Shown here: one piece after another, positions 35,442 to 44,940 of the stretch
How the letters are laid out: each line of letters starts with the position of its first letter
How positions within the stretch are numbered: the stretch's first letter is position 1
NCBI RefSeq assembly: GCF_000292345.1
Contig: NZ_ALOU01000075.1
Location: forward strand, 34,425 to 98,424
Origin: Cupriavidus sp. BIS7
GTDB lineage: Bacteria; Pseudomonadota; Gammaproteobacteria; Burkholderiales; Burkholderiaceae
Reading direction: 5' to 3'
Length of the DNA stretch: 64,000 nucleotides
Position numbers and translations under genes: made by a program
Notes under the pieces: model-generated
What the model was told of the DNA's origin: nothing
The model's database searches: none
The model's input: the letters and a program-made list of their open reading frames with translations, nothing else

Positions 35442-36497
35442 ATGCAATTTCTCGACGACTCGCTGCACCCCGAGAACATGGACAAGGTTGTCATCACGGC
35501 GGCGCCGTACGGCCCCGAGTGGATGCCGGAGGACTTCCCGGAAGACATCCCCGTGACGATGGAAGAGCAGATCCAGAAGGCCGTCGACTGCTACAACGCT
35601 GGCGCCACGGTGCTGCACCTGCATGTGCGTGAACTGGACGGCAAGGGCTCGAAGCGCCTGTCGAAGTTCAACGAGCTGATCGCCGGCGTGCGCGCCGCCG
35701 TGCCCGACATGATCATCCAGGTGGGCGGCTCGATCTCGTTCGCACCGGAAAACGAAGGCCAGGCCGCCAAGTGGCTGTCTGACGATACGCGCCACATGCT
35801 GGCCGATCTGGAGCCGACGCCTGACCAGGTGACCGTGGCGATCAACACCACGCAGATGAACATCATGGAGCTGCTGTACCCCGAATACACGGAAGGTACC
35901 TCGCTGTCCAATCCGGCGTTCATTGCAGCGTATCGCGAGATGACCGTGCCGGCAGGCCCGGGCTGGCTCGAAGAGCACCTGCGCCGCCTGACTGCTTCGG
36001 GCGTGCAGCCGCACTTCCAGCTCACCGGCATCCACGCGATGGAAACGCTGGATCGCCTGGTGCGTGCCGGCAAGTACAAGGGCCCGCTGAACCTGACGTG
36101 GATCGGCATTGGCGGCGGCTTCGACGGCCCCAACCCGTTCAACTTCTTCAACTTCATCCACCGCGCTCCGGACGGCTGCACGCTGACCGCCGAGTCGCTG
36201 CTGAAGAACGTGCTGCCGTTCAACATGATGGCGATGTCCATGGGTCTGCACCCGCGCTGCGGTATCGAGGACACCATCATCGACCAGCACGGTGATCGCA
36301 TGACCTCGGTCCAGCAGATCGAGCAATGCGTGCGCGTGGCAAATGAACTGGGCCGCGAGATCGCCTCTGGCAAGGAAGCACGCCGGATCTACCGCATCGG
36401 CACGTGGTACGACAGCGTCGACGAAACGCTGGCCGCAAACGGCATGGCGCCTAACCGCCAGGCCGGTGTCCGGAACCTGCCGCTGCGCGTCGCATAA
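35442..36497 (+). CDS. DUF849 beta-keto acid cleavage enzyme (BKACE)
   Basis: The 351-residue protein has the BKACE hallmarks: a KVVITAAPYG first strand and the zinc-binding HLHVRE. BKACE enzymes condense a beta-keto acid with acetyl-CoA and release acetoacetate plus a new acyl-CoA; known substrates include 3-keto-5-aminohexanoate and dehydrocarnitine. AGGAGGAGAAC gives a strong ribosome site. It is followed by an SDR-fold gene 178 bp downstream, past a strong hairpin. The exact beta-keto acid is unknown. Confidence 0.87.
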   Translation: MQFLDDSLHPENMDKVVITAAPYGPEWMPEDFPEDIPVTMEEQIQKAVDCYNAGATVLHLHVRELDGKGSKRLSKFNELIAGVRAAVPDMIIQVGGSISFAPENEGQAAKWLSDDTRHMLADLEPTPDQVTVAINTTQMNIMELLYPEYTEGTSLSNPAFIAAYREMTVPAGPGWLEEHLRRLTASGVQPHFQLTGIHAMETLDRLVRAGKYKGPLNLTWIGIGGGFDGPNPFNFFNFIHRAPDGCTLTAESLLKNVLPFNMMAMSMGLHPRCGIEDTIIDQHGDRMTSVQQIEQCVRVANELGREIASGKEARRIYRIGTWYDSVDETLAANGMAPNRQAGVRNLPLRVA

Positions 36498-36572
36498 GCC
36501 GCCAGGCAGCACCGCGCGCCCAAATCCAGCCGCAGCAGCGGCGCCACGGTTCTGGTACCTTAACGCTGGCAA

Positions 36573-36599
36573 CCGCGCGCGGTGATTCGCCGCGCGCGG
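36573..36599. terminator. Strong GC hairpin after the BKACE gene
   Basis: CCGCGCGCGG (36573-36582) pairs perfectly with CCGCGCGCGG (36590-36599), leaving a 7-base loop. There is no T-run on the plus strand, so it may attenuate or protect the RNA rather than terminate it fully. Confidence 0.5.
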
Positions 36600-36675
36600 G
36601 ATCACAAATCGATCAATCACCTGGCCCGTGCTCGCGTCACGATGGCCAGGATGCCGGGCGGAAAGAGGAGAGACC

Positions 36676-37434
36676 ATGGATCTGGGTTTAAAGGGAAAGC
36701 GCGCGATCGTGACGGGCGGCAGCCGGGGCATCGGCAAGGCGATTGCGCTGCAGCTTGCACAGGAAGGCGTCGACGTGGTGCTGGCCTCGCGCGGACAGGA
36801 AGCATTGGCGGCAACCGCTGCCGAACTCGCGACCCTGACCGGTCGTCGTATCGTGCCGCTAACGGTCGATACCGCCAGCAAGGCATCGGTTGACGCCATG
36901 GTGGAACAGGCAATTGCCGCGCTCGGCGGCATCGATATCCTTGTCAATGCCGCTGCGATGCCCGGCGGCATCTCGCCAGCCACGCAACTTGACCAGATCG
37001 TCGATGCAGAAGCGCTGGAAGACATTGACATCAAGGTTATCGGCTATCTCCGTACTGCGCGTGCACTTGCCCCGCATCTTGCCGCAAACGGCTGGGGCCG
37101 CATCATCAATATCGGCGGACTGGCGATCTACCACACGGGCAGGCCCGTTGCCACACTGCGCAACGTTGGCGTGGCGGCCATCACCAAGAACCTGGCGGAC
37201 GAACTTGGCCCCAAGGGCATCAATGTCACGGCTGTCCATCCCGGGGCAACCCGCACCGAGAAGACCGATGCCGCAACCGAGGCCTGGGCGGCAGGCAAGA
37301 CCAGCCTCGGCCGCATCGTCGATGCCCGCGAGGTGGCATGGGTAGTGACCTTCCTTGCGTCCCCGCTGAGCGTGGCGATCAATGGCGACGCCATCCCCGT
37401 CGGCGGCGGTACTCTCGGCATCATCCACTATTGA
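36676..37434 (+). CDS. SDR-fold protein lacking the catalytic Tyr and Lys
   Basis: The 252-residue protein has a normal cofactor motif (VTGGSRGIGKA) and the downstream LADELGPKGINVTAVHPGATRTE block, so the SDR fold and NAD(P) binding are clear. At the place where YxxxK should stand before TKNLADEL, the sequence reads ATLRN, and the catalytic Ser position is Gly (NIGGLA). As read, the usual SDR proton relay is absent. It may be a non-redox member, use other residues, or be a binding protein. GAGGAGAGACC precedes the ATG. Confidence 0.8.
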   Translation: MDLGLKGKRAIVTGGSRGIGKAIALQLAQEGVDVVLASRGQEALAATAAELATLTGRRIVPLTVDTASKASVDAMVEQAIAALGGIDILVNAAAMPGGISPATQLDQIVDAEALEDIDIKVIGYLRTARALAPHLAANGWGRIINIGGLAIYHTGRPVATLRNVGVAAITKNLADELGPKGINVTAVHPGATRTEKTDAATEAWAAGKTSLGRIVDAREVAWVVTFLASPLSVAINGDAIPVGGGTLGIIHY

Positions 37435-37503
37435 AGCAGCGGTGCCCCGCGTCGGATCGACCGGGGCCCTCTCATCTGCCCACCGCTGGCGGTGGCGCGA
37501 CAA

Positions 37504-38316
37504 CTACTGCCCCGGTGTCTCCTGAAGCCGTTGACGCAACACCGCACGCAGGTCCTCGCCGTATCCGGTGAGCGTACCGCCATCCACTGCCAGCATCTGG
37601 CCCGTGATCATGTCCGCCCGCTCGCTGGCGAGGAAGGATACTGCTTCACCGATTTCCGAAGGCTGGCAGAACCGGCCCAGCGGTACCGTCCGCCGGATCA
37701 ATGCCTCACGCTTCTCCGGTGCCGCGTAGGCCTCGATCGCTGGCGTAAGGATGCCGCCCGGACACACGGCATTGACGTTGATGCGCAGGTCCGCCAGTTC
37801 CCACGCGAGATGCTGGGTCAGCCCCGTCACTGCGTGCTTTGACGCCGTGTAATCCACGCTGCTGAAGTACGCCATGCGTATGCCGGCGATCGAATCGATA
37901 TTGACGATCTTCCCTTTGCCCTGCGCCTTCATTGCCGGGATGACGGCCTGGCAGCAGAAGAGGATGCCCTTGGCGTTCACCCCCATCACGCGGTCCCAGT
38001 TTTCCTCCGTCACGTCGCACACAAGCGCGGACGCCCCGCCTACGCCCGCGTTATTGACCAGGATGTCGATGGTGCCGAACGCCTCCAGCGTCTGGCTGGC
38101 CATGGCCACCGTATCGGCCTTCTTGCTGATGTCGGCACGGATCGCAATGGCTCGCTTGCCGTCCGGGTCGATGCTGGATGCAACCCGCTGCGCAGCATCC
38201 AGGTTCAGGTCCACCACGGCGATCTTCGCGCCCTCGCGAGCCAGCACGCGCGCAATGCCTTCGCCGCCGCCCTGCCCCGCACCAGTGATGATTGCTACCT
38301 TGTCCTTCAACTCCAT
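37504..38316 (-). CDS. Short-chain dehydrogenase/reductase
   Basis: The 270-residue protein has TGAGQGGGEGIA (cofactor motif), NNAGVGG, a catalytic Ser in NIDSIAG and YTASK. VDGGTLTGYGEDL ends the fold. Related SDRs are often called 3-oxoacyl-ACP reductase-like, but in this context it is more likely catabolic, acting on a secondary alcohol. GGAGACGTGC precedes the start. A tandem operator-like repeat (38410-38447) lies about 94-131 bp upstream. Confidence 0.87.
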   Translation of the reverse strand: MELKDKVAIITGAGQGGGEGIARVLAREGAKIAVVDLNLDAAQRVASSIDPDGKRAIAIRADISKKADTVAMASQTLEAFGTIDILVNNAGVGGASALVCDVTEENWDRVMGVNAKGILFCCQAVIPAMKAQGKGKIVNIDSIAGIRMAYFSSVDYTASKHAVTGLTQHLAWELADLRINVNAVCPGGILTPAIEAYAAPEKREALIRRTVPLGRFCQPSEIGEAVSFLASERADMITGQMLAVDGGTLTGYGEDLRAVLRQRLQETPGQ

Positions 38317-38409
38317 GCACGTCTCCTTGCAAGACCAGAGCCGGCGACGATGCCGTACGCCCTGTGTTGAACCCACCCCGGCAAGTATCCGGCAACGCAA
38401 AGGACAGTC

Positions 38410-38447
38410 TTGACAATCCGTGGCACCGTATTGACATCCTGGGGCAG
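38410..38447. promoter_or_regulatory. Tandem operator-like repeat upstream of the SDR at 37504
   Basis: TTGACAATCCGTGGCAC (38410-38426) and TTGACATCCTGGGGCAG (38431-38447) are direct repeats 21 bp apart. They match the pair at 30061-30098 closely (TTGACA, GGGGCA) and have the same orientation relative to the leftward gene. Confidence 0.58.
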
Positions 38448-38507
38448 GCAGGGAAACTACGTAGCTGGGCGGCTCCCGGGCCTGGTCGACCCGGGTCGGA
38501 TTGCCTG

Positions 38508-39845
38508 CTACCAGCCTTCGGCCTCCTGGAAACGACGCAGGTCGCGCACATAGTTCGCCTTGGCCAATGCATACGCCAGTGCCGCAGCCAGCGAGATCAG
38601 CGGGATGTATTGCAACGCGCCGAGCAGGCCGATCCTGTCAGCAAGCACCCCGGTCAGGTAGGGCCCCGGCGCGGCGCCAATCAGGTTATTGGCAAGCGTC
38701 AGCGTGGCCATCGCAGTGGAATGGATGGATCCATTGACAAGGTTGGCAACCATCGCGCCCGTCGGGCCCCAGGTGCCTGCGGCAAAAAAGACGCCGATTG
38801 CAATCACGGCCAATTGCGCCGTGCTGGGCGGCATGCGCATGCCGACCAGCAGCAATCCGCAAGATCCCAGGCAGTAGATGATGGCCAGCGTGGCTTTCCG
38901 CTCGGGCGACTTGTGCCCGAGCCAGTCAGTCAAGATCCCGCACAGTGACATGCCGACGGCACTGACAATGAGCAGCCCCGCTGCGGACAAGGCAGCCTTG
39001 TCGGGGGCGAGCCCGTGGTACCGGTTCAGGTAGCTCGGCATCCAGGCAATGATGGCGTAGGCGGTGAACAACTGCAGTCCACTTCCCACATAGGTGAAGA
39101 TCAGTGTCGGCGTGCAGAACAGCGCCTTGAAGAGCCGGCCCGCCAGCCCGGGTCCAGTGCCACTGCCCGCAAGCCGGCTGTTGCCTCCTGCCATGTCAGC
39201 CGGACTGCGGTGCGCGTGCCGGGCCAGACGGGCTTCGGTAACGGTCACCGCATAAAACAGGACCAGCGCCAGGCCGAACAGCCCCATGCCGATGAATGCC
39301 ATTCGCCAGCCAAAGCGCGTTGCCATCACACCGCCGGCCGCCATGCCCAGTACCGATCCGAACATGCCGGCCGACGTGAACGCCCCGGTCAGCGTGGCGC
39401 GCATGGATGCCGGAAAGACACTCAGGATGATGGCAAGGCCGACGCTGCCATAGCCGGCTTCGCCAACGCCGACCAGCAGCCGCGCGGTCAGCAGGTGGCC
39501 ATAGCTTTCGGCCAGCCCGCAACCCACGGTGGCGAGGCTCCAGAACAGCGCCATCAGCACAACGCTTCTGGCCCGGCCCCAGCGATCTGCAACAAGCGCC
39601 ACCGGGAATGCCAGCAGACCCACCATCAGACCAACAACGCCACTGAGCATGCCTAGCTGGGCATCACTCAGGTGCCATTCGAGTTTCAGTTGAGGAAAGA
39701 CGGCGTTCAGGACCTGCCTCGACATATAGTCGGACAACATGAGCAGGAAGATCACGGCAAACACCATCCAGGCATAAGCACGCGAGCGTGAAGTGCGGCG
39801 CGGGACGTCCGCACCGCCAAGCGTGGCGACATTCTCTTCCAGCAT
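38508..39845 (-). CDS. MFS transporter (spinster/aromatic-acid-like)
   Basis: The 445-residue carrier has about 12 membrane segments. Its first loop SDYMSRQVLNAVFPQLKLEWHLSD is closely similar to that of the second MFS gene at 45924 (DYIDRQVVVSLFPQLK...), so the two are paralogues kept in one locus. It probably imports or exports the substrate of the surrounding catabolic genes. It lies downstream of the AraC regulator at 40107, with a weak operator-like repeat in between. Confidence 0.85.
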   Translation of the reverse strand: MLEENVATLGGADVPRRTSRSRAYAWMVFAVIFLLMLSDYMSRQVLNAVFPQLKLEWHLSDAQLGMLSGVVGLMVGLLAFPVALVADRWGRARSVVLMALFWSLATVGCGLAESYGHLLTARLLVGVGEAGYGSVGLAIILSVFPASMRATLTGAFTSAGMFGSVLGMAAGGVMATRFGWRMAFIGMGLFGLALVLFYAVTVTEARLARHAHRSPADMAGGNSRLAGSGTGPGLAGRLFKALFCTPTLIFTYVGSGLQLFTAYAIIAWMPSYLNRYHGLAPDKAALSAAGLLIVSAVGMSLCGILTDWLGHKSPERKATLAIIYCLGSCGLLLVGMRMPPSTAQLAVIAIGVFFAAGTWGPTGAMVANLVNGSIHSTAMATLTLANNLIGAAPGPYLTGVLADRIGLLGALQYIPLISLAAALAYALAKANYVRDLRRFQEAEGW

Positions 39846-40023
39846 TGGATCCCCTTACTCTTCTAATTGCTATGTGAGTCAAACAAAGAGTCGCCGCTTC
39901 CAACCCGCATATGAAACGCGCGTCAGGCGGCATGCAGTGCACAGGTTCCGGGCACCAAACTGCTTAACGCACTAACGGAGCCTCATGCACAGCTACAAGG
40001 TAGTGGCCGAAGAAGCGAAGGAT

Positions 40024-40061
40024 TTTGCCGGCGGGGTCACCGAAATGACATCTCGGGACAT
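40024..40061. promoter_or_regulatory. Weak tandem operator-like repeat upstream of the MFS gene
   Basis: TTTGCCGGCGGGGTCAC (40024-40040) and ATGACATCTCGGGACAT (40045-40061) have the same 21-bp spacing as the pairs at 30061 and 38410. The second half-site keeps ACAT and GGG; the first is poor. Confidence 0.35.
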
Positions 40062-40106
40062 CTAGGGAAAACGATACGACCATCAGGGGTGGGCAGCACA
40101 GCCCGT

Positions 40107-41201
40107 TCATGGGCGCCCGCTCAGGTGCTGGGTCGCGTTGATGGCGAGGTCCTGCCATGCCCGTTCCGGTGCCTGCCCTGTTTGCACCAGCCCTTGCGCG
40201 CGTTGTACATCGGCCGTCCGCCAGTCGCTTGGGCTGCAGCCGAAATGGCCGCGGAACCATCTGGCAAAAGCGCTGTGCACGGAAAATCCGAGCAACTCCG
40301 CGACATAGCTGATCGAGCGTTCGGGCATGCGGAGATAGTTGACGGCAAGGCCCGCGCGCACCTCGTCAAGGACGCGAGTGAAGGTCGTTCCTTCCTGAAC
40401 CAACCTGCGGTGCACCGTGCGCCGGTCAACGCCAAGCTGGCCAGCGACCCGCTCAACGCTGCAGTGCCCGGTAGGCAGCAACGAATACACGAGGCGGCGG
40501 ACTTTTTCCGCCATGGTGTGGCTGGTCTGTGCCAGCAGCGAGTCAAGAAATGCGCGAGTGTGCCGGGCCATCTCAGGATTGGCTGCCGGCAGTACCGCCT
40601 GAAGATCCTTTGACGCGCACACGATGCCGTTGAAGTCGCCGCCAAACTCGATGCGGTTGCCGAAGATCCGCATATGGTTGCTCGAGCCTTTCGGCGCGCC
40701 ATGCGAGAAGCAGATCTGTCGTGCCTGCCAGTGCGGGCCGATCAACTCACGCAACATCTGGAACAGCGAGCCCAGCACCATTTCGTCCGCCTGCCGCGTG
40801 TGCGCCTGGTGGTCGACCACAAGGGACATACGGATCACCAGCGCATCAGCGCTCTCTTCCATGTTGACCAGTACCGCCTCGCTGTGCAGCGACATGTATC
40901 GCAGCATCGAATTCAGCGCGTCGCGCAGCGTCGGTTCTTCGCGGATCACCAGGCTGAGCGGGCCGAGGATCGACAACTGGCGCTTTTCGCTCATGCGCAG
41001 GCCGAAGTCCTCAACGCCTGACGCTGCCGCGGAGACTTCGAGCAGCCGGCAGGCAGCGCTTGCCGAGATCAGGGTGTCGGTCTGGTCGATGCAAGTACGA
41101 GGAAGCCCGACCGTGGCCAGCATTTGGTGCGGGTCAAGCCCGACGGAACGTGCGGTCTCGGCATAGCCTTGCAGCGTGGCGCTGCGAACCAATCGATACA
41201 T
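40107..41201 (-). CDS. AraC-family regulator (second in the locus)
   Basis: The 364-residue protein has the same architecture as the 30113 product: an N-terminal ligand domain (GYAETARSVGLDPHQMLATVGL ... FGLRMSEKRQLSILGPL) and a C-terminal double helix-turn-helix (VAGQLGVDRRTVHRRLV; YVAELLGFSVHSAFARWF). AAGGCTTCCC precedes the ATG. It is divergent from the epimerase operon and upstream of an MFS gene. Probably the regulator of one or both. Confidence 0.87.
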   Translation of the reverse strand: MYRLVRSATLQGYAETARSVGLDPHQMLATVGLPRTCIDQTDTLISASAACRLLEVSAAASGVEDFGLRMSEKRQLSILGPLSLVIREEPTLRDALNSMLRYMSLHSEAVLVNMEESADALVIRMSLVVDHQAHTRQADEMVLGSLFQMLRELIGPHWQARQICFSHGAPKGSSNHMRIFGNRIEFGGDFNGIVCASKDLQAVLPAANPEMARHTRAFLDSLLAQTSHTMAEKVRRLVYSLLPTGHCSVERVAGQLGVDRRTVHRRLVQEGTTFTRVLDEVRAGLAVNYLRMPERSISYVAELLGFSVHSAFARWFRGHFGCSPSDWRTADVQRAQGLVQTGQAPERAWQDLAINATQHLSGRP

Positions 41202-41552
41202 GGGAAGCCTTTTGGAAATTGCCGATGAACGCTAAGGGGCCAGGGCTGCGGAAAATGCTAGCGGCGCGTACAGGCACTTGCAATCGTGGTCGATACGGAG
41301 GCGGACACCATGTCCGGCAGTCTCTCCAATCAGAGGTGCCTTACAGAGCATGCGGTGTGCCTACTGCGCCTCACGGACATGCGGACGCGCATAAGGGTTG
41401 ACCAGAACTGTCACGAATAGATAAGGGTGTGTCCCGTCAAGCCACCCCCTCGTTCCGGCTGTCTTCACATAATGGCCGCCAGAAGGAACCAGCCAGAAGG
41501 GAACCGCGTGCCGGCACACTCAATGCCCCGCGCGCTTTTGAGGGGAACCACG

Positions 41553-42560
41553 ATGCCTTATCAACACCAGCACAGTTCTGAACGCTTTCTGGTAACCGGC
41601 GCCTTGGGTTGCATCGGCGCCTGGATAGTGCGGCGCCTCGTGCGTGAAAACGTACCCGTGGTCGCCTTCGATGCCGCTACCGATACGCACCGGCTACGCC
41701 TGCTGATGGATGATGCGGAGTTGTCACGTGTGACGTTTGTCCGAGGCGACATCTCCGACCTTGCCACGTTGCAGGGCATCCTGGACGCGCATCGCATCAC
41801 GCACGTGATCCATCTTGCCGCCCTGATCCATCCAAGGTTCAGAAGCAATCCGCCGCTGGGAGCGCGCGTCAACGTGCTCGGTGGCGTGAACCTGTTCGAA
41901 GCAGTGGCCCAGCGGCGCGCGCCGGTCCCGCGCATTGTGTATGCGTCGTCGATCGCGATCTACGGAAAGCCCGACGCGGAGGTCGTGGCACATGGCACCC
42001 CTGGGGATCCAGACACCCTGTACGGTGTATTCAAGCAGGCCGAGGAGGCGATGGCGCGCGTGTACTTCCAGGACCGCGGCGTCACCAGCATCGGACTGCG
42101 CCCCGCGACAGTGCTTGGCGTGGGGCGGGACTATGGCCTCACGGCGGCACCGACCCAGGCGATCCTGGCGGCGACACAGGGCCTGCCCTTCCATATTCCG
42201 TACGCTGGCCGCAGCCACATCCATTACGCCGATGATCTCGCACGCATCTTCATCGCCTGTGCACGGGCGGAGTACAGCGGCGCCGATGCTTTCAACATAC
42301 GCGGCACGGTGGCCGACATGCGGGATCTGATCCGGACCATCGAGACCGTTGCGCCAGGTGCGCGCGGGATGATCACCTGTGACGGCCCTGCGCTGGGCCT
42401 GCCCGAGGACTACGACGCCAGTGCCCTGGAACGTGTGATTGGCACGCTGCCATGCACACCGCTTCCTGAGGCTGTGCAGGAGACCTTCGATCTGTTCCGC
42501 AGCAATGTCGCCAGCGGCGTGCTCGACGGCGCAGGCGAAGCCGTGGCAAGGGAGGCCTGA
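41553..42560 (+). CDS. NAD-dependent epimerase/dehydratase (extended SDR)
   Basis: The 335-residue protein has the NAD motif TGALGCIGAW, the active-site YASSIAIYG Ser and YGVFK Tyr-Lys pair. Substrates of extended SDRs are often nucleotide sugars, but many catabolic members oxidise or epimerise other hydroxyl compounds; no sugar-nucleotide genes are near. GAGGGGAACCACG precedes the ATG at 41553. First gene of a rightward set of five (to 47276). Confidence 0.83.
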   Translation: MPYQHQHSSERFLVTGALGCIGAWIVRRLVRENVPVVAFDAATDTHRLRLLMDDAELSRVTFVRGDISDLATLQGILDAHRITHVIHLAALIHPRFRSNPPLGARVNVLGGVNLFEAVAQRRAPVPRIVYASSIAIYGKPDAEVVAHGTPGDPDTLYGVFKQAEEAMARVYFQDRGVTSIGLRPATVLGVGRDYGLTAAPTQAILAATQGLPFHIPYAGRSHIHYADDLARIFIACARAEYSGADAFNIRGTVADMRDLIRTIETVAPGARGMITCDGPALGLPEDYDASALERVIGTLPCTPLPEAVQETFDLFRSNVASGVLDGAGEAVAREA

Positions 42561-42564
42561 ACCG

Positions 42565-43815
42565 ATGGTTGCCGACTTCACGCTGACCATGGCCGATACC
42601 CCGGAGCAGGTCGGACTATCCGCAAAGCGGCTGCAACGCATCAGGGCCGTGTTCGATGCAGACGTTGAACGCGGCAGGATCCCGGGCGCCGTCGTCCTGA
42701 TTGCACGCCGGGGCCGAGTCGCCTTGTTCGAGGCCATGGGGTTCGAGAAGGAGAACGACCCATCCCGCCCGATGCGGCGCGATTCGGTGTTTCGCCTTGC
42801 TGCCCTGTCACGCCCCATAGTCTGCGCGGGCGCACTGATGCTGATGGAGGAAGGCCGGCTGGCGCTGTCCGATCCAGTCGAGCGTTACCTGCCCGAATTC
42901 GGCAACATGCAAGTCGGCGTCGAGCAATTCGACGCAGCAACCGGGGAGCGTCGCCTTGTGCTCGAACCCGTGCGGCGCGCGATGACCGTGCACGACCTGT
43001 TCCGGCATACATCCGGACTGACGTATGGGCCGTTCGGCGATTCGCTGGTCCAGCGGATGTATCGAAGCCGCGAGTTGCTGGACAGCCAGCAAACCAATGC
43101 CGAAATGGCGCTCAAGCTGGCCTCCTTGCCGCTGCAATGCCACCCGGGTACGGCTTTCGAATACGGCATGTCTACCGACGTGCTTGGTCGCATCATCGAA
43201 GTGGTGTCCGGGACTGACCTCAACCGCTTCATTACCGAGCGCGTGGCACGCCCGTTGGGCATGCACGCGACCGGTTTCCACCTGGCCCGGTCGGGCGCCG
43301 CCGGCCTTGCATTGCCGCGCCAGGACCCCGCCGGCCCCAAGGGTGTTCTGTCCGATTACGACACCGCCAATCCGCCCAAATGGTTCTCCGGCGGTGCAGG
43401 CCTGCTGTCGACCGCCAACGACTACGCGCGCTTTTGCCAGATGCTGCTGAACGGCGGCGTGCTGGACGGCACGCGACAGCTTTCAAGCAAGAGCGTGAAA
43501 TGGATGCTGACCGACCACCTGCCGACCGGGCTCGACTACGGCAGTTCGACGCGCGGCCTGGGTATCAATGCCCCCTTGCCGGAGTTCGGCCAGGGGTATG
43601 GGCTTGGCGTCGGCGTGCGCAAGGCGGAAGGCTTGTGCCCGGTGCCGGGCTCGGTGGGCGACTTTTACTGGGGGGGCGCACTCGGTACCTATTTCTGGGC
43701 CGACCCAGCCGAGCAACTGGTCGCGATCCTGATGCTGCAGGAGAACGACGTGGCCATCCGCACCGGGTACCGGAGCTTCCTGCGCAACGTCGTTTACGGG
43801 GCGCTGGAAGACTGA
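42565..43815 (+). CDS. Beta-lactamase/EstB-fold protein without the SxxK catalytic pair
   Basis: The 416-residue protein aligns with class C beta-lactamase-like esterases: VFRLAALSRPIV sits where family members have RIASMTKPI, EYGMSTDVLG provides the Tyr block, and GGAGLLSTANDYARF and the WGGALGTYFW C-terminal block are present. The nucleophilic Ser is Ala and the Lys is Arg, so ordinary acyl-enzyme chemistry is not expected. GGAGG lies ahead of the ATG, 4 bases after the epimerase stop. It may be a binding or structural protein, or use an unusual mechanism. Confidence 0.8.
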   Translation: MVADFTLTMADTPEQVGLSAKRLQRIRAVFDADVERGRIPGAVVLIARRGRVALFEAMGFEKENDPSRPMRRDSVFRLAALSRPIVCAGALMLMEEGRLALSDPVERYLPEFGNMQVGVEQFDAATGERRLVLEPVRRAMTVHDLFRHTSGLTYGPFGDSLVQRMYRSRELLDSQQTNAEMALKLASLPLQCHPGTAFEYGMSTDVLGRIIEVVSGTDLNRFITERVARPLGMHATGFHLARSGAAGLALPRQDPAGPKGVLSDYDTANPPKWFSGGAGLLSTANDYARFCQMLLNGGVLDGTRQLSSKSVKWMLTDHLPTGLDYGSSTRGLGINAPLPEFGQGYGLGVGVRKAEGLCPVPGSVGDFYWGGALGTYFWADPAEQLVAILMLQENDVAIRTGYRSFLRNVVYGALED

Positions 43816-43888
43816 TCGATCTGCAGGGAACGCATGTACCGGCGGCGCGCCACAGCCGCCATCAAGGACAACATCTGGAGGTATGAGC

Positions 43889-44908
43889 ATGGCAACGAAG
43901 AACCGGCGCTGGATTCTCAGGCAGCGCCCGAGTGGCGATATCAGTGAAACCGATCTCGAACTCGTCGAGGCGCCAATGCCGGTGCCGGGCGACGGTGAGA
44001 TCCTGGTGCGCAACGTCTACCTGATGGTGGCACCGACCAACCGCGTGTGGATGAGCGACATCGATCAGTACATGTCCCCTGTAGGCATCGGCGATGTCAT
44101 GCGCGGCGGCACCATGGGCGTCGTGGTCGAGTCGAACCACCCCGAGTTCAAACCGGGCGACGTCGTCGAGGGCGGCATGGCCTGGGAAGAATATTCGGTC
44201 ACCAGCCGCGCACGCCTGGTTCCGGTGGAGTACGGGCTGCCGCTACATGCGTTTGCCAGCGTACTGGGCAATTCCGGCATGACTGCCTACTTCGGCCTGC
44301 TCGACATCGCCAGGCCAAAGGCCGGCGAAACGCTGGTCGTCTCGGCTGCGGCAGGCGGTGTCGGTTCTATCGCCGCACAAATCGGGAAGCTGCTGGGCTG
44401 CCGCGTCGTTGGCATTGCCGGCGGCGAACGCAAGTGCCAGCTCGCGACGGAAGAGTTCGGCCTGGACGCCTGCGTCGACTACAAGCGCGGCAACGTGCTG
44501 GCGGATCTGCGTTCGGCCTGCCCGGACGGTATCGACGTGGATTTCGAGAACGTTGGCGGGGACGTGATGGACGCGGTGCTCACGCACCTGAACATTGGCG
44601 CACGCGTCGCGCTATGCGGCATGGTCTCGACCTACAACGCCAGCGGCGACTGGTGGAGCCCGAAGATGTTCCGCAACATCATCATGAAGCGGGTCCGGAT
44701 CGAGGGCTTTCTGATCTCCGACTACTTCCCGAGATTCCCGCAGGCTCTGGATGACATGGTGCAGTGGGTCAAGGATGGCCAGATCAAGTATCGCGTCGAT
44801 ATTGTCGACGGCATCGAGAACGCACCCGCGGCACTGAACCGCCTCTTCAGTGGCGCAAACATCGGCAAGCAGCTTGTGCGGCTGTCGCCCGAGCCCGCGC
44901 TCGGCTGA
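43889..44908 (+). CDS. NADP-dependent medium-chain reductase (leukotriene B4 dehydrogenase/CurA type)
   Basis: The 339-residue protein lacks zinc ligands and has the reductase-type signature: WILRQRPSG start, VYLMVAPTNRVWMSD, GNSGMTAYFGL, AAAGGVGSIAAQI cofactor loop and DFENVGGD. Family members reduce the C=C bond of enones. The start at 43889 is favoured because GGAGGT is 6 bases away; an ATG 6 bases earlier is too close to it. It lies between the serine-hydrolase-like gene and an SDR. Confidence 0.87.
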   Translation: MATKNRRWILRQRPSGDISETDLELVEAPMPVPGDGEILVRNVYLMVAPTNRVWMSDIDQYMSPVGIGDVMRGGTMGVVVESNHPEFKPGDVVEGGMAWEEYSVTSRARLVPVEYGLPLHAFASVLGNSGMTAYFGLLDIARPKAGETLVVSAAAGGVGSIAAQIGKLLGCRVVGIAGGERKCQLATEEFGLDACVDYKRGNVLADLRSACPDGIDVDFENVGGDVMDAVLTHLNIGARVALCGMVSTYNASGDWWSPKMFRNIIMKRVRIEGFLISDYFPRFPQALDDMVQWVKDGQIKYRVDIVDGIENAPAALNRLFSGANIGKQLVRLSPEPALG

Positions 44909-44940
44909 AATCTCCAACAAACCGATCATCAAGGACTGTT

